From contig CAWEWH010000005.1 of the NCBI GenBank assembly GCA_963812775.1, forward strand, positions 124,001 to 188,000: a stretch of DNA of 64,000 bases, in the 5' to 3' direction. Under the pieces are notes generated by a model. That model was not told the DNA's origin. It searched no databases and saw only the letters and a list, made by a program, of their open reading frames with translations. Each line of letters starts with the position of its first letter. Position 1 is the first letter of the stretch. The stretch is from CAWEWH01 sp963812775 (lineage in GTDB: Bacteria; Pseudomonadota; Alphaproteobacteria; Rhizobiales; Beijerinckiaceae). The position numbers were made by a program, and so were the translations under genes. This document shows, in pieces, positions 53,348 to 62,461 of this stretch.

Positions 53348-53842
53348 TCACTCACCGACGATCAGCGCCCAATAGACCTTGTATTTCGAGTTTGGCGCGT
53401 AGGCGGTGGCGATGCCGAGCCGCGTCGCTTGCGGCGCCAGCATGGCGCGGTCGTGGACGGGCGAGTCCCGCCATCCCGAGAACGCCTCGGCCAGGGTGTG
53501 GTAGCCGGCCGACAGGTTGGCGGCCGGCGCCTTGACGCCCTTGGCGGCGAGGCGGGCTCTGAGCGCATCGGCGGAAGCCGGCTTGTCGGCCGCCGCCATG
53601 GCGCGCGCCTCTGCCTCGGCGAAGCCCTGCAGGGTGGCATCGAGTGTCAGCGGCCCGAGCCCCTTGTTGCGGCGGTAGTTACTGATCATGGCGGCGGCCG
53701 TCGCCTGGTCGAGGCGCGCCGTGGCCGACGCCATGCTGACATAGAACAGCGGCGTCTCGTTGCGCTCGACCGCGCAGCCCGGCAGGAGCGCCATCATGCC
53801 GATGGCACACAGGCGCGAGACGACCTCGAGGCTCAAGAGCAT
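53348..53842 (-). CDS. CAP-domain lipoprotein
   Basis: A 164-aa protein with a lipoprotein-type signal (RLCAIGMMALLPGCAVE; lipobox LPGC) and a CAP/SCP-like domain: AMISNYRRNKGLGPLTLDAT, LQGFAEAEARAMAAADKP, LSAGYHTLAEAFSGWRDSPV-HDRAML and YKVYWALIVGE. CAP proteins of bacteria are mostly uncharacterised secreted proteins. It begins 5 bp after the mechanosensitive channel gene on the same strand. The catalytic-like histidine pair (GYH, HDR) is visible. Confidence 0.83.
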   Translation of the reverse strand: MLLSLEVVSRLCAIGMMALLPGCAVERNETPLFYVSMASATARLDQATAAAMISNYRRNKGLGPLTLDATLQGFAEAEARAMAAADKPASADALRARLAAKGVKAPAANLSAGYHTLAEAFSGWRDSPVHDRAMLAPQATRLGIATAYAPNSKYKVYWALIVGE

Positions 53843-53847
53843 GCCGC

Positions 53848-56340
53848 CTACTCCGCCTGCCGCGGCAAGCCCGGGCGCCCCTGGGCGAGGCCGGCGATCA
53901 GCGTCTCGAGATGTTCCGGCAGCTTCACGGTGACCTCGTTGGCTTTCTTGTCGCCCGCCGCGATATAGATCTTCTCGTCGTTGAGCCGCGCGAAAATGGC
54001 GAAGTGAAGGTCGCTCTTGACGCGCGGCGAGCGCTCCACGTCGACCACGAAGCAGCGCAGCTCGAACTCGAGCGCCGTGTTGCTGAACTTGTTGAACAGC
54101 ACCGACGGCGGCGGCTCGCGCAGGACCTCGGTGTGGGCGTGCGCGCATTCCATCAACAGGTCCTCGAGGTGCTTGGGGTCGGGCCCGAAAGCCACGGTGA
54201 CCGGGATGACGAGGCGGCCAGTGCGGTTGTTGTGCAGCCAGTTCTTGACCACGCCGGACACCAGGTTGGAATTGGGCACGATCACCTCGGCCCTGTCGAA
54301 GGTCTCGATCTCGGTGGCCCGCACGTTGATGCGCCGCACATAGCCCTGCTCGTTGCCGACCACGACCCAATCGCCGACGCGGATCGAGCGCTCCCACAAC
54401 AGGATCAGACCTGACACGAAATTGTTGACGATCGATTGCAGCCCGAAGCCGATGCCGACCGACAGCGCGCCCGCCACGATGGCGATGCGGTCAAGACTGA
54501 GCCCAAGCTGCGCCAGCGCCAGCGCCGCCGCCACGATGACGCCGAGATAGCCGACCGCGGTCTTGATGGAGTTGCGCAACCCGGCATCGAGCTGCGTCAC
54601 CGGCAGGTAGCGCCGCTCGAGCCAGCGCTGCACGGCGCGCGTCGCCACGATGACGCCGATGAACAGCAGCAATGCGGCGATGAAGGTGGACACCGAGAAG
54701 GTGATGCCGCCGACGCTGAGCCCGAACAGGGCGGCGCGCAGCGAGGAGGTGATGTCGGTCGATTCCACGCCCCAGGGCGCCAGCACCAGCAGGATGGCTG
54801 CGATGACGAACAGCACTCGCAGGATGCCGGATGTCAGCACCGCGATCTGGTCGAGGGAGCGGCGCCTGAGCCCGACGCCGGCATGCAGCGCCAGGACCAG
54901 GCGGCTCTTGCCGTCGAAGGTCTGGCCGATGGTTTCGTCGACGACGATGAGGGCGAGCGCCAGCACGGTTCCGACCAGCGCCACCCAGATGATCTGATCG
55001 ATGAGGAATGACGCAAGCGCGATGAAGCCGACGACGGCCGCCGCCACGATGACGACGATGAGCGCCCACGCGACGATCCTGAGGGAGCCACCGAACGACG
55101 GCCCGACGCCGTCGCGCGGCGCCTCCGCGGCCGCTGCATCGTCGGCCGAAGCCAAGCGTCGCAGCGTGTCGGCGAGGACGAGCGCGGCGACAACGGCGAA
55201 CAGGCCCTTCATGGCGATGGTAGCGTTGAGGCTGGCGCCGGTCTGCTGCAGCACGACCTCGGTGACCTTGCCGAACGCGATGACAAGCGAGCCGGCAAAG
55301 ACCATCCTGTTGAGGCGCTCGGCCGTGGCGTCGTCGACGCCCAGGATGCGCCAACCGGGCTTGTGCGGCGCCAGCACCGTCTCCGAGAGGGCGCGCGCGC
55401 CGGTCACGAAGACGACGGCGAGGAGCACGGCGCGCACGATCGGCTCGATATGCTGCGGCATCGGCTGGACGCCGCTGAGACCGGCATGAATGAGCCAGGC
55501 GGCGGCTGCCGTCGGCGCCATGATGAGGACGATGCGCCACACGCCGGTGAGCGCGCGGCGCAACCGTGATGCGTCGGCGACAAGCGCATCGCGCTTGGCC
55601 AGGCGCGGCTTCAGCCGCGCCCTGGCGATGAACAGCGCCGCGGCCGCGATCCACGAGACGAGCAGCACCACGAAGCGGCCACCGCGCGCCCGCTCGACGA
55701 GGGCCGAAAGCCAGTCGCCGATGAGGACGCGCGCCGCCGAGGCATCGGCCGGCAGCGAGCCCGCGACGGATATCCACAGATCCGGGCTCAGCAGGCCGGA
55801 GTTGCGCGTGAAGAGAGTGCGCGTGAAGGCTGCCCGGCGCAGCTCGGTGATGCGCTCGTTGATCTGCTTGGACTGCACGAGGAGCGAGCCGGCGAGCCGC
55901 AGAGCCTCGCCGGTCTCGTTGAGCTCGGCCTGGCGCTCGTCGCGCTCGCGCGCCACGTCAGCGCTTTCGGCAGGCGCGCCGGCGGCCGGCTTGGGCCCGA
56001 GCTGGTCGAGCCGGGCCTTGATGGCATCGGCGCGCGGCGACAATTGCCCGCTGATCGCCTCGACCTCGCCGGCCACCGCATCGGTCTGGTCGCGAAGCTG
56101 CCTGAGCGCGTCGTCGGAGAGCGCGCGGCCACCGCCGAGGCTGCTTTCGATCTGATCGAGCTGGGACTTGAAGCCGGCGAGCTGCGCGCGCGGGCGGACG
56201 AGTTCGCGCGGCGACTCGGCACTGGTCTGTGCCAGGACGGGCGGTTGAATATCGAGGGCGAGCGAGCCGCCGACGGCCACGAGCGCGATGACGGCGCACA
56301 AGCGACGGGCGGCGCGGGCGAGCTGAGGGGATTGAACCAT
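53848..56340 (-). CDS. Large mechanosensitive ion channel with DUF3772 domain
   Basis: An 830-aa MscS-superfamily channel. Signal peptide, then a periplasmic coiled-coil region with DUF3772 features (SQLDQIESSLGGGRALSDDA, AVAGEVEAISGQLSPRADAI), about ten membrane helices, and the MscS core near the C-terminus: pore helix IVAGALSVGIGFGLQSIVNN, then FVSGLILLWERSIRVGDWVV, VVGNEQGYVRRINVRATEIE and FDRAEVIVPNSNLVSGVVKN, and the beta domain. It releases solutes on hypo-osmotic shock. Length is normal for the DUF3772 subgroup. Confidence 0.9.
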   Translation of the reverse strand: MVQSPQLARAARRLCAVIALVAVGGSLALDIQPPVLAQTSAESPRELVRPRAQLAGFKSQLDQIESSLGGGRALSDDALRQLRDQTDAVAGEVEAISGQLSPRADAIKARLDQLGPKPAAGAPAESADVARERDERQAELNETGEALRLAGSLLVQSKQINERITELRRAAFTRTLFTRNSGLLSPDLWISVAGSLPADASAARVLIGDWLSALVERARGGRFVVLLVSWIAAAALFIARARLKPRLAKRDALVADASRLRRALTGVWRIVLIMAPTAAAAWLIHAGLSGVQPMPQHIEPIVRAVLLAVVFVTGARALSETVLAPHKPGWRILGVDDATAERLNRMVFAGSLVIAFGKVTEVVLQQTGASLNATIAMKGLFAVVAALVLADTLRRLASADDAAAAEAPRDGVGPSFGGSLRIVAWALIVVIVAAAVVGFIALASFLIDQIIWVALVGTVLALALIVVDETIGQTFDGKSRLVLALHAGVGLRRRSLDQIAVLTSGILRVLFVIAAILLVLAPWGVESTDITSSLRAALFGLSVGGITFSVSTFIAALLLFIGVIVATRAVQRWLERRYLPVTQLDAGLRNSIKTAVGYLGVIVAAALALAQLGLSLDRIAIVAGALSVGIGFGLQSIVNNFVSGLILLWERSIRVGDWVVVGNEQGYVRRINVRATEIETFDRAEVIVPNSNLVSGVVKNWLHNNRTGRLVIPVTVAFGPDPKHLEDLLMECAHAHTEVLREPPPSVLFNKFSNTALEFELRCFVVDVERSPRVKSDLHFAIFARLNDEKIYIAAGDKKANEVTVKLPEHLETLIAGLAQGRPGLPRQAE

Positions 56341-56512
56341 CGGCCAGGTCTTGGGGGGCGCCGCGCGCCCCGAATCGCGGTGAGCAGGGTCGCCTTAGGG
56401 CGGGGGCGAGGCAAGGGCGGCGGAAGCCTCCGACCACAGGCGGCGCACACGACGCCAGTGTCGACAGCGGGGCCGCGAGGCCCTACTCAGCGCCGACGAT
56501 CGTGGCCCAAGC

Positions 56513-56743
56513 ATGACCGATCATCGCCTCGACCTGCAGGGTCTGAAATGCCCGCTGCCGGCGCTCCATGCGCGGCGGCGCCTTGCCGGCCTCAAGGCCG
56601 GCGACCGGCTCGTGGTGGAATGCACCGACCCGCTGAGCCGCATCGACATCCCGAACATGCTGCGCGAGACCGGCGACATCCTCGAGGCCTTGGACGAGCG
56701 GGACGGCGCCATCATCTTCACCGTGCGCAGGGCCGGCGCGTGA
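56513..56743 (+). CDS. TusA-type sulfur carrier protein
   Basis: A 76-aa protein of the SirA/TusA fold. The catalytic cysteine is in LDLQGLKCPLPALHARRRLA (CPxP motif near residue 13), and LVVECTDPLSRIDIPNMLRE and GAIIFTVRRAGA complete the fold. Such proteins carry persulfide sulfur for tRNA thiolation, molybdenum cofactor or sulfur oxidation. It lies 12 bp from the convergent mobA end, which fits molybdenum-cofactor metabolism. Confidence 0.9.
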   Translation: MTDHRLDLQGLKCPLPALHARRRLAGLKAGDRLVVECTDPLSRIDIPNMLRETGDILEALDERDGAIIFTVRRAGA

Positions 56744-56755
56744 CGCACCACGCGG

Positions 56756-57367
56756 TCAGGCGAGCATCTTCTCGGCGGCCGCGAGATCGCGCGGCTCGTT
56801 GATGTTGAAGAACGGGTCGCGCGGCACGGCGGGCCACTCGACGACCGCGGTGCTGTAGCGCGCCGTGAAGCGATCGACGCGACGAACGCCGTCGGCGAGC
56901 GCCCGCGACAGCTCGCCTCTGATCCCAACCGGCCACAGCGCGATCACCGGATGGACGCGCCCGCCGGACGCGGCGCATGCGATGTCGGCGCCTTCCGCCT
57001 GGCGCGCCGTCACGAGCCGCGCCACGAGATCGGCAGGCAGGAAGGGCGTGTCGGCCGGTACGCTGACCAGCCATTCGCCGGGCGATTGCTGCGTTGCGAT
57101 GTAATCGAGGCCAGCCAGGATGCCGGCGAGCGGCCCCGCAAGCTTGACGGCGGCATTATCCTCGACCAGCGGCAGGCCGAGCCCCGCAAATTCCGCGGGC
57201 TCGTTGACGCTGAGCACAATCCCGGCGCATTGCGGCGCTAGCCGCGCTGCAACATGCGACACAAGAGGCTGTCCGCCGAGCCCGAGCAGCGCCTTGTGCC
57301 CGCCGCCCATACGGCGCGAGCGCCCGCCGGCAAGAACGATGCCGTGCACCGCGCCCGCGTCGCTCAT
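56756..57367 (-). CDS. mobA: Molybdenum cofactor guanylyltransferase
   Basis: Attaches GMP to molybdopterin to give the guanine dinucleotide cofactor. 203 aa. The nucleotide-binding N-terminus is GIVLAGGRSRRMGGGHKALL, the metal aspartate is in SVPADTPFLPADLVARL, and HPVIALWPVGIRGELSRAL and DPFFNINEPRDLAAAEKML are conserved. Start at 57367 chosen because the family starts just before GAVHGIVLAGG. The sulfite-oxidase-type gene at 3046 uses the form of the cofactor without GMP, so MobA serves other enzymes. Confidence 0.93.
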   Translation of the reverse strand: MSDAGAVHGIVLAGGRSRRMGGGHKALLGLGGQPLVSHVAARLAPQCAGIVLSVNEPAEFAGLGLPLVEDNAAVKLAGPLAGILAGLDYIATQQSPGEWLVSVPADTPFLPADLVARLVTARQAEGADIACAASGGRVHPVIALWPVGIRGELSRALADGVRRVDRFTARYSTAVVEWPAVPRDPFFNINEPRDLAAAEKMLA

Positions 57368-57532
57368 GGCGCCGGAAGCCTCGACCAATGGCTTAAGGTT
57401 AGCGCCGAGCCGAGACCTGTTCTCGCAGCGGCAATCCTGTCATATTGCGCCCATGGTCTAGCGTGGAACGGGCGCGGGGAACGCCGCCCGACACCAACGA
57501 GAGCCGCAAGGCCTCTCAAGGGAGAGTACGTC

Positions 57533-58534
57533 ATGAGGAAGTTCGCTTCGGCGATTGCGTTGCTGTCTGCCTTCGCGCTCGGCACGCCGGCTTTGGCGCA
57601 AAGCCCCATCGTCATCAAGTTCAGTCACGTCGTGGCACCCGACACGCCCAAGGGCAAGGGCGCCGACAAGTTCAAGGAGCTGGCCGAGAAGTACACAGGC
57701 GGCAAGGTCAAGGTGGAGGTCTATCCGAATTCGCAGCTCTACAAGGACAAGGAGGAGGTCGAGGCGCTGCAGCTCGGGGCGGTGCAGATGCTGGCGCCCT
57801 CCCTCGCCAAGTTCGGGCCGCTCGGCGTCAGGGAGTTCGAGGTCTTCGACCTGCCCTTCATCCTGCCCAACAAGGCGGCGCTGCGCAAAGTGACCGACGG
57901 CGCGCTCGGCAAGAAGCTGTTCGCCAAGCTCGAGACCAAGGGCATCACCGGCCTCGCCTATTGGGACAACGGCTTCAAGATCATGACCGCCAGCAAGCCG
58001 CTCAGGACGCCCGATGACTTCCGCGGCCTCAAGATGCGCATCCAGTCCTCGAAGGTGCTCGAGGCGCAAATGCGTGCGCTCGGTGCCATCCCGCAAGTGA
58101 TGGCCTTCTCGGAAGTGTATCAGGCGCTGCAGACCGGCGTCGTCGACGGTGCCGAGAACACCGCATCGAACATCTACACGCAGAAGCACCACGAGGTGCA
58201 GAAGTTCGGCACATTGGCCGACCACGGCTATATCGGCTATGCGGTGATCACCAACAAGAAGTTCTGGGATGGCCTGCCGGCCGACGTGAAGCCGCAGCTC
58301 GAGAAGGCCATGGCCGAGGCCACCGCCTATTCCAACCAGATTTCGCAGAGCGAGAACGACGAGGCTCTGGCCGAGATGAAGAAGTCCGGCAAGATCACCC
58401 TCATCGAGCTCACCGCCGACCAGAAGGCGGCGTGGCGCAAAGCGCTGGAGCCGGTTTACTCGGAGATGCAGTCGCGTGTCGGCAAGGATATTCTGGAAGA
58501 GTTCCAGAAGGAAACACGCTCGGCAACACAGTAG
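57533..58534 (+). CDS. dctP: TRAP transporter substrate-binding protein DctP
   Basis: Periplasmic solute receptor of a TRAP transporter, 333 aa, with signal peptide MRKFASAIALLSAFALGTPALA. Typical blocks: IVIKFSHVVAPDTPKGKGAD, LYKDKEEVEALQLGAVQMLA, LPFILPNKAALRKVTDGALG and the carboxylate-binding arginine in GLKMRIQSSKVLEAQMRALG, followed by EVYQALQTGVVDGAENTASN. The arginine fits a C4-dicarboxylate or other organic acid. Start at 57533 with ggagag. Followed by dctQ and dctM. Confidence 0.93.
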   Translation: MRKFASAIALLSAFALGTPALAQSPIVIKFSHVVAPDTPKGKGADKFKELAEKYTGGKVKVEVYPNSQLYKDKEEVEALQLGAVQMLAPSLAKFGPLGVREFEVFDLPFILPNKAALRKVTDGALGKKLFAKLETKGITGLAYWDNGFKIMTASKPLRTPDDFRGLKMRIQSSKVLEAQMRALGAIPQVMAFSEVYQALQTGVVDGAENTASNIYTQKHHEVQKFGTLADHGYIGYAVITNKKFWDGLPADVKPQLEKAMAEATAYSNQISQSENDEALAEMKKSGKITLIELTADQKAAWRKALEPVYSEMQSRVGKDILEEFQKETRSATQ

Positions 58535-58548
58535 CAAGAAGATGCCGC

Positions 58549-58575
58549 AAGCCCTCGCGCCCGGCGCGGGGGCTT
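58549..58575 (+). terminator. Intercistronic hairpin after dctP
   Basis: The arms aagccctcgcgc and gcgcgggggctt form a 12-bp stem with one mismatch and a 3-base loop, 15 bp after the dctP stop. No T-run follows. Such hairpins between the receptor gene and the permease genes often protect the receptor mRNA or cut transcription partly, which would give more DctP than DctQM. That use is inferred. Confidence 0.4.
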
Positions 58576-58652
58576 CGGCATTCTGGGGGCGGCCCTGACA
58601 TTTCGGTCGACAGCGTTCCTGTCGCGTTTCCTCGGCGCAGGGCGAGGTTGAC

Positions 58653-59219
58653 ATGCTGCTGCGCATCCTCGACCGGCTCGAAGAGATCCTCATTGCCACC
58701 CTCATGGGTGCGGCGACCACGCTGATCTTCGTCGCGGTCGCGCATCGCTATGCGTCCGGCGTTCCCGCGCTCTATCCGCTGATGCACCAGATCCACCTGT
58801 CATGGGCGCAGGAGCTCTGCATCTACATGTTCGTGTGGATGGCCAAGTTCGGCGCCGCCTACGGCGTTCGCACCGGCATCCATGTCGGCGTCGACGTCCT
58901 GGTCAATCGTCTCGCAGGGCCGGTCCGCAGGGGCACCATCCTGTTCGGGCTCTTGGCCGGCGCGCTGTTCACCGGCGTCATCGGCACCATGGGGGCGCGG
59001 TTCGTCTATGGTCTCTACGGCACCGACCAGACGTCTCCCGATCTGGAGCTGCCGAGCTGGGTCGTCTATCTCGCCATACCGCTCGGCTCCTATCTCATGT
59101 GCTTCCGCTTCCTTCAGGTGGCCTGGAGATATGCGCAGAGCGGCGAGCTGCCGCATCACGACGAGACGCACGTCGAAGGCGTCGAGGACGCCGCCAAGGC
59201 CGGGGGCGTGACGCGATGA
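58653..59219 (+). CDS. dctQ: TRAP transporter small permease DctQ
   Basis: The four-helix small membrane subunit, 188 aa: LLRILDRLEEILIATLMGAA, LSWAQELCIYMFVWMAKFGA with the conserved E/W pattern, GIHVGVDVLVNRL and the last helix VYLAIPLGSYLMCFRFLQV. It works with DctM in the inner membrane. The stop overlaps the dctM ATG (ATGA at 59216). Confidence 0.92.
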   Translation: MLLRILDRLEEILIATLMGAATTLIFVAVAHRYASGVPALYPLMHQIHLSWAQELCIYMFVWMAKFGAAYGVRTGIHVGVDVLVNRLAGPVRRGTILFGLLAGALFTGVIGTMGARFVYGLYGTDQTSPDLELPSWVVYLAIPLGSYLMCFRFLQVAWRYAQSGELPHHDETHVEGVEDAAKAGGVTR

Positions 59220-60763
59220 CCGCGGCCATCATCTTCGGCCTGTTGATCGCCCTGATGCTGACCGGCATGCCGATCTCCATCGCGCTCGGCCTGACCGTGC
59301 TGATCTTCCTGTTCACGATGACACAAGTGCCGATCGAGGCGGTCGGGCTGAAGCTGTTCACCGGCATCGAGAACTTCGAGATCATGGCGATCCCGTTCTT
59401 CATCCTGGCCGGGAACTTCCTCACGCATGGCGGCGTCGCCCGCCGCATGATCAACTTCGCCACCTCCATGATCGGCCACTGGTATGGCGGCCTTGGCCTC
59501 GCGGGCGTGCTGGCCTGCGCGCTGTTTGCGGCCGTGTCCGGCTCGAGCCCGGCCACCGTCGTGGCCATCGGCTCGATCATTTTGCCGGCGATGGTGCAGC
59601 AGGGCTTTCCCAAGCGCTTCGGGGCCGGCGTCATCACCACGTCAGGCGCGCTTGGCATCCTCATTCCGCCGTCGATTGTCATGGTGATCTATTCGGTTGC
59701 GACCACCGGCTCCGTCGTGCTCGGGCCGGACGGCCAGCGCGTGTCGTCCGCTTCGATCGGCCAGCTGTTCATCGCCGGCGTGGTGCCCGGCATCATGCTC
59801 GCCACGATGCTGGGCGCCACCACGTGGTATCGCGCCTGGAAGAACGATTATCCGCGCATCATGCCCGAGGACGGCCGCAGCAGCCTCGCGGCGACACTGT
59901 CGGCCGTGCTGGGCCTTCTCGTCAGCGTCGCGGTCACCGTCCTGCCGTTGCTCGTCGCGAGCCTCGTCCTCTATCCGTTCGGCCAGTCGGTGCGCGAGCA
60001 TGGCGGCCTCCTCGTGCTCGCCAACTCGCTCTGGCTGGTGGCCTGCTCGATCATCTTCCCCCGACGCGTGCGAATGGACTTTCTCAAGCACGAGGCGCTC
60101 AAGGTCTGGAACAGCTACTGGGAGAGCATCTGGGGCCTGCTGCTCATCGTCATCGTCATGGGCGGCATCTACACGGGCAAGTTCACGCCGACGGAAGCGG
60201 CGGCCATGAGCGCCGTCTATGCCTTCGTGATCGCGGTGTTCGTCTACCGCGACTTGTCGCTCGCCGATGTGCCGAAGGCGTTGCTCGCCTCGGCCAATAT
60301 GAGCGCCATGATTCTCTACATCATCACCAACGCGGTGCTGTTCTCGTTCCTGATGACCAGCGAGCAGATCCCGCAGGTGCTCACCAGCTGGATCATCAAT
60401 TCCGGGCTCGGCTGGGTCGGCTTCCTGCTTGTGGTCAACTTGCTGCTGCTGCTCGCCGGCAACGTCATGGAGCCGTCCTCCATCGTCCTGATCACCGCGC
60501 CGATCCTCTTCCCGATCGCCACCAAGCTCGGCATCGATCCGGTGCATTTCGGCATCATGATTGTGGTCAACATGGAGGTCGGCATGTGCCACCCCCCGGT
60601 CGGGCTCAATCTCTACGTCGCGTCCGGCATTACCAAGATGGGCATTACCGAGCTCACCATCGCGGTCTGGCCATGGCTGCTCACCATGCTGGTGTTCCTG
60701 GTGATCGTCACCTACATCCCGGAAATATCGCTCTGGCTGCCGCGCAAGCTCGGCATGCTGTAG
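59216..60763 (+). CDS. dctM: TRAP transporter large permease DctM
   Basis: The large membrane subunit, 515 aa and about 12 helices, which moves the substrate with sodium. Typical blocks: ENFEIMAIPFFILAGNFLTH, GLAGVLACALFAAVSGSSPA, ATVVAIGSIILPAMVQQGFP, ALGILIPPSIVMVIYSVATT, KFTPTEAAAMSAVYAFVIAV and MCHPPVGLNLYVASGI. An insertion of about 70 residues around VSSASIGQLFIAGVVPGIML to PRRVRMDFLKHEALKVW makes it longer than the usual 425-430 aa, as in one DctM subgroup. Confidence 0.92.
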   Translation: MTAAIIFGLLIALMLTGMPISIALGLTVLIFLFTMTQVPIEAVGLKLFTGIENFEIMAIPFFILAGNFLTHGGVARRMINFATSMIGHWYGGLGLAGVLACALFAAVSGSSPATVVAIGSIILPAMVQQGFPKRFGAGVITTSGALGILIPPSIVMVIYSVATTGSVVLGPDGQRVSSASIGQLFIAGVVPGIMLATMLGATTWYRAWKNDYPRIMPEDGRSSLAATLSAVLGLLVSVAVTVLPLLVASLVLYPFGQSVREHGGLLVLANSLWLVACSIIFPRRVRMDFLKHEALKVWNSYWESIWGLLLIVIVMGGIYTGKFTPTEAAAMSAVYAFVIAVFVYRDLSLADVPKALLASANMSAMILYIITNAVLFSFLMTSEQIPQVLTSWIINSGLGWVGFLLVVNLLLLLAGNVMEPSSIVLITAPILFPIATKLGIDPVHFGIMIVVNMEVGMCHPPVGLNLYVASGITKMGITELTIAVWPWLLTMLVFLVIVTYIPEISLWLPRKLGML

Positions 60764-60774
60764 CGCCCAAAGCG

Positions 60775-61932
60775 TCAGCGCGCCGCCGAGGCTTTTCCCG
60801 GGCTCGCAGCAAACTCGGCCCGGATGGCGGCCGAATGCTCGCCCGCCATCGGCACCGGTCCAAGCGACGGCGTGACGCCGTCGAAGATGGCGCCGGGCGC
60901 CAGCATGCGCACCTCGCCGGCCGGCGTGCCCACGCTCACGTAGCGGTTCTGCGGGTGGTTCTTCAGATCCTCGAGCGTGCTGATGCGCCCATAGGCGATG
61001 CGCGCCGCCTCCAGCCGCGCCACGATCTCGTCGCGGGGCGCGGCGCCGAATACCTCCGCGATGACCGCGTCGAGCGCGGCGCGGTTGCCGACCCGCTGCG
61101 CCACGGTGGCGAAACGCGTGTCGGTGGCCACCTCCGGACGGCGCAGCACCTCCTTGCACAGCCGCTGCCATTCCGGCTCGTTCTGGATCGAGAACAGCAC
61201 GCGCCTGCCGTCGCCGCAGGCATAGTCGCCATAGGGCGCGATGGTCGGATGATGCAGTCCCATGCGGGCCGGCTCGTAGCCGCCATAGACGTATTGCAGA
61301 TACGGCACGTTCATCCAGTCGCTCAGCACGTGGTAGAGCGACACCGCCACGTGCCGGCCCTTGCCGGTGCGCTCGCGGGCATAGAGCGCCTGCACGATGC
61401 CCTGCTGGGCGGCATTGCCGGCCGCAATGTCGCAGACCGAGATGCCGACCCGCGCCATGCCGGCCGCGTTGCCGGTGATCGAGGCAAGCCCGCTCTCGGC
61501 CTGCACAAGGAGGTCGTAGGCCTTGAGGTCCCGGTACGGCCCTTCGTCGCCGTAGCCGGAGATCGAGCAGGTGATGAGCCGCGGGTTTGCCTTGCGCAGC
61601 GCCGCGGGCGCGAAGCCGAGGCGGTCGATGACGCCCGGCGCAAGGTTCTGGATGAACACGTCGGCGCGCGCCAGCATGTTGGCGAGGAGCGCCCGGTCGT
61701 CTGCCTCCTTGAGATCGAGGCAGACCGATTCCTTGCCGCGGTTCAGCCACAGGAAGTAGCCGCTCTCGCCACGCACATACTGGTCGTAGTTGCGGGCGAA
61801 GTCCCCCTCCGGCCGCTCGACCTTGATGACCCTGGCGCCGGAATCGGCGAGCCGGCTCGCCGCGTAGGGGGCCGCCACCGCCTGCTCGACCGAGATGACG
61901 AGGATGCCCTCGAGATCGCGATTGGCCGTCAT
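60775..61932 (-). CDS. Class III CoA-transferase, RipA-like
   Basis: A 385-aa family III CoA-transferase. The N-terminus DLEGILVISVEQAVAAPYAA, SGARVIKVERPEGDFARNYD and FLWLNRGKESVCLDLKEADD resemble the itaconate/citramalate/malate succinyl-CoA transferases (RipA/Ict type). The catalytic aspartate is probably the D in DLKAYDLLVQAESGLASITG. Its substrate is not proved. It lies convergent with the TRAP operon, 11 bp apart, and may activate an acid taken up by it. Start at 61932 has a gagggg ribosome site; a GTG lies 6 bases upstream. Confidence 0.88.
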   Translation of the reverse strand: MTANRDLEGILVISVEQAVAAPYAASRLADSGARVIKVERPEGDFARNYDQYVRGESGYFLWLNRGKESVCLDLKEADDRALLANMLARADVFIQNLAPGVIDRLGFAPAALRKANPRLITCSISGYGDEGPYRDLKAYDLLVQAESGLASITGNAAGMARVGISVCDIAAGNAAQQGIVQALYARERTGKGRHVAVSLYHVLSDWMNVPYLQYVYGGYEPARMGLHHPTIAPYGDYACGDGRRVLFSIQNEPEWQRLCKEVLRRPEVATDTRFATVAQRVGNRAALDAVIAEVFGAAPRDEIVARLEAARIAYGRISTLEDLKNHPQNRYVSVGTPAGEVRMLAPGAIFDGVTPSLGPVPMAGEHSAAIRAEFAASPGKASAAR

Positions 61933-61944
61933 CGGCACCGCCCC

Positions 61945-62319
61945 TCAGTCGTAAACGACATATTGGAAGCGCGGCTCCTGCGGCGTGCCTTCGAGGCTGC
62001 CGGCTTCCTTGCCGGGCTGCCACTGCACCACGTCCTCGATCTTGCGCGCCAGGGCGAGGTCCTTCTCGGTGATGCCCTTGGCCGAGTGGGTCATGAGCCG
62101 CACCTCGACGGACGCATACGACACGAGGAGGTCCGGGTGGTGCCAGGCCGCCTCGGCCAAATGCCCAACCGTGTTGACCACCATCAGCGTGCCTTTCCAG
62201 CCGCCGGTGCGGAAAACGCGGCAGACGTGACCGTCCTTGACCTGCCAATGCGGCAGCTCGGCCTTGAGCCGCTTGGCCACCATCTCGGCTGACAGCACCT
62301 CGTCTGGCTTGGCGTTCAC
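61945..62319 (-). CDS. 4a-Hydroxytetrahydrobiopterin dehydratase
   Basis: A pterin carbinolamine dehydratase, about 124 aa. The active-site motif is EAAWHHPDLLVSY (E-x3-HHP...Y); WQVKDGHVCRVFRTGGWKGT and EVRLMTHSAKGITEKDLALA are conserved. It recycles the pterin cofactor of aromatic amino acid hydroxylases, or acts in cofactor scavenging. The start is uncertain: GTG at 62319 begins the conserved part; the frame stays open upstream. It lies 12 bp after the CoA-transferase start on the same strand. Confidence 0.88.
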   Translation of the reverse strand: MNAKPDEVLSAEMVAKRLKAELPHWQVKDGHVCRVFRTGGWKGTLMVVNTVGHLAEAAWHHPDLLVSYASVEVRLMTHSAKGITEKDLALARKIEDVVQWQPGKEAGSLEGTPQEPRFQYVVYD

Positions 62320-62461
62320 GTTGCACGGTTCCGTGGGCAGGAGAATGTCGAGCGCATGAGTAGCGCGCCCCGGCGCCAGCGTCGAGCCGCCTCGACCAAG
62401 GTGCCGACACCTGCAATAAGCTTGCAACAAGCTTGCCGAAGCCAGCCGTCCGGAGCCGTCC

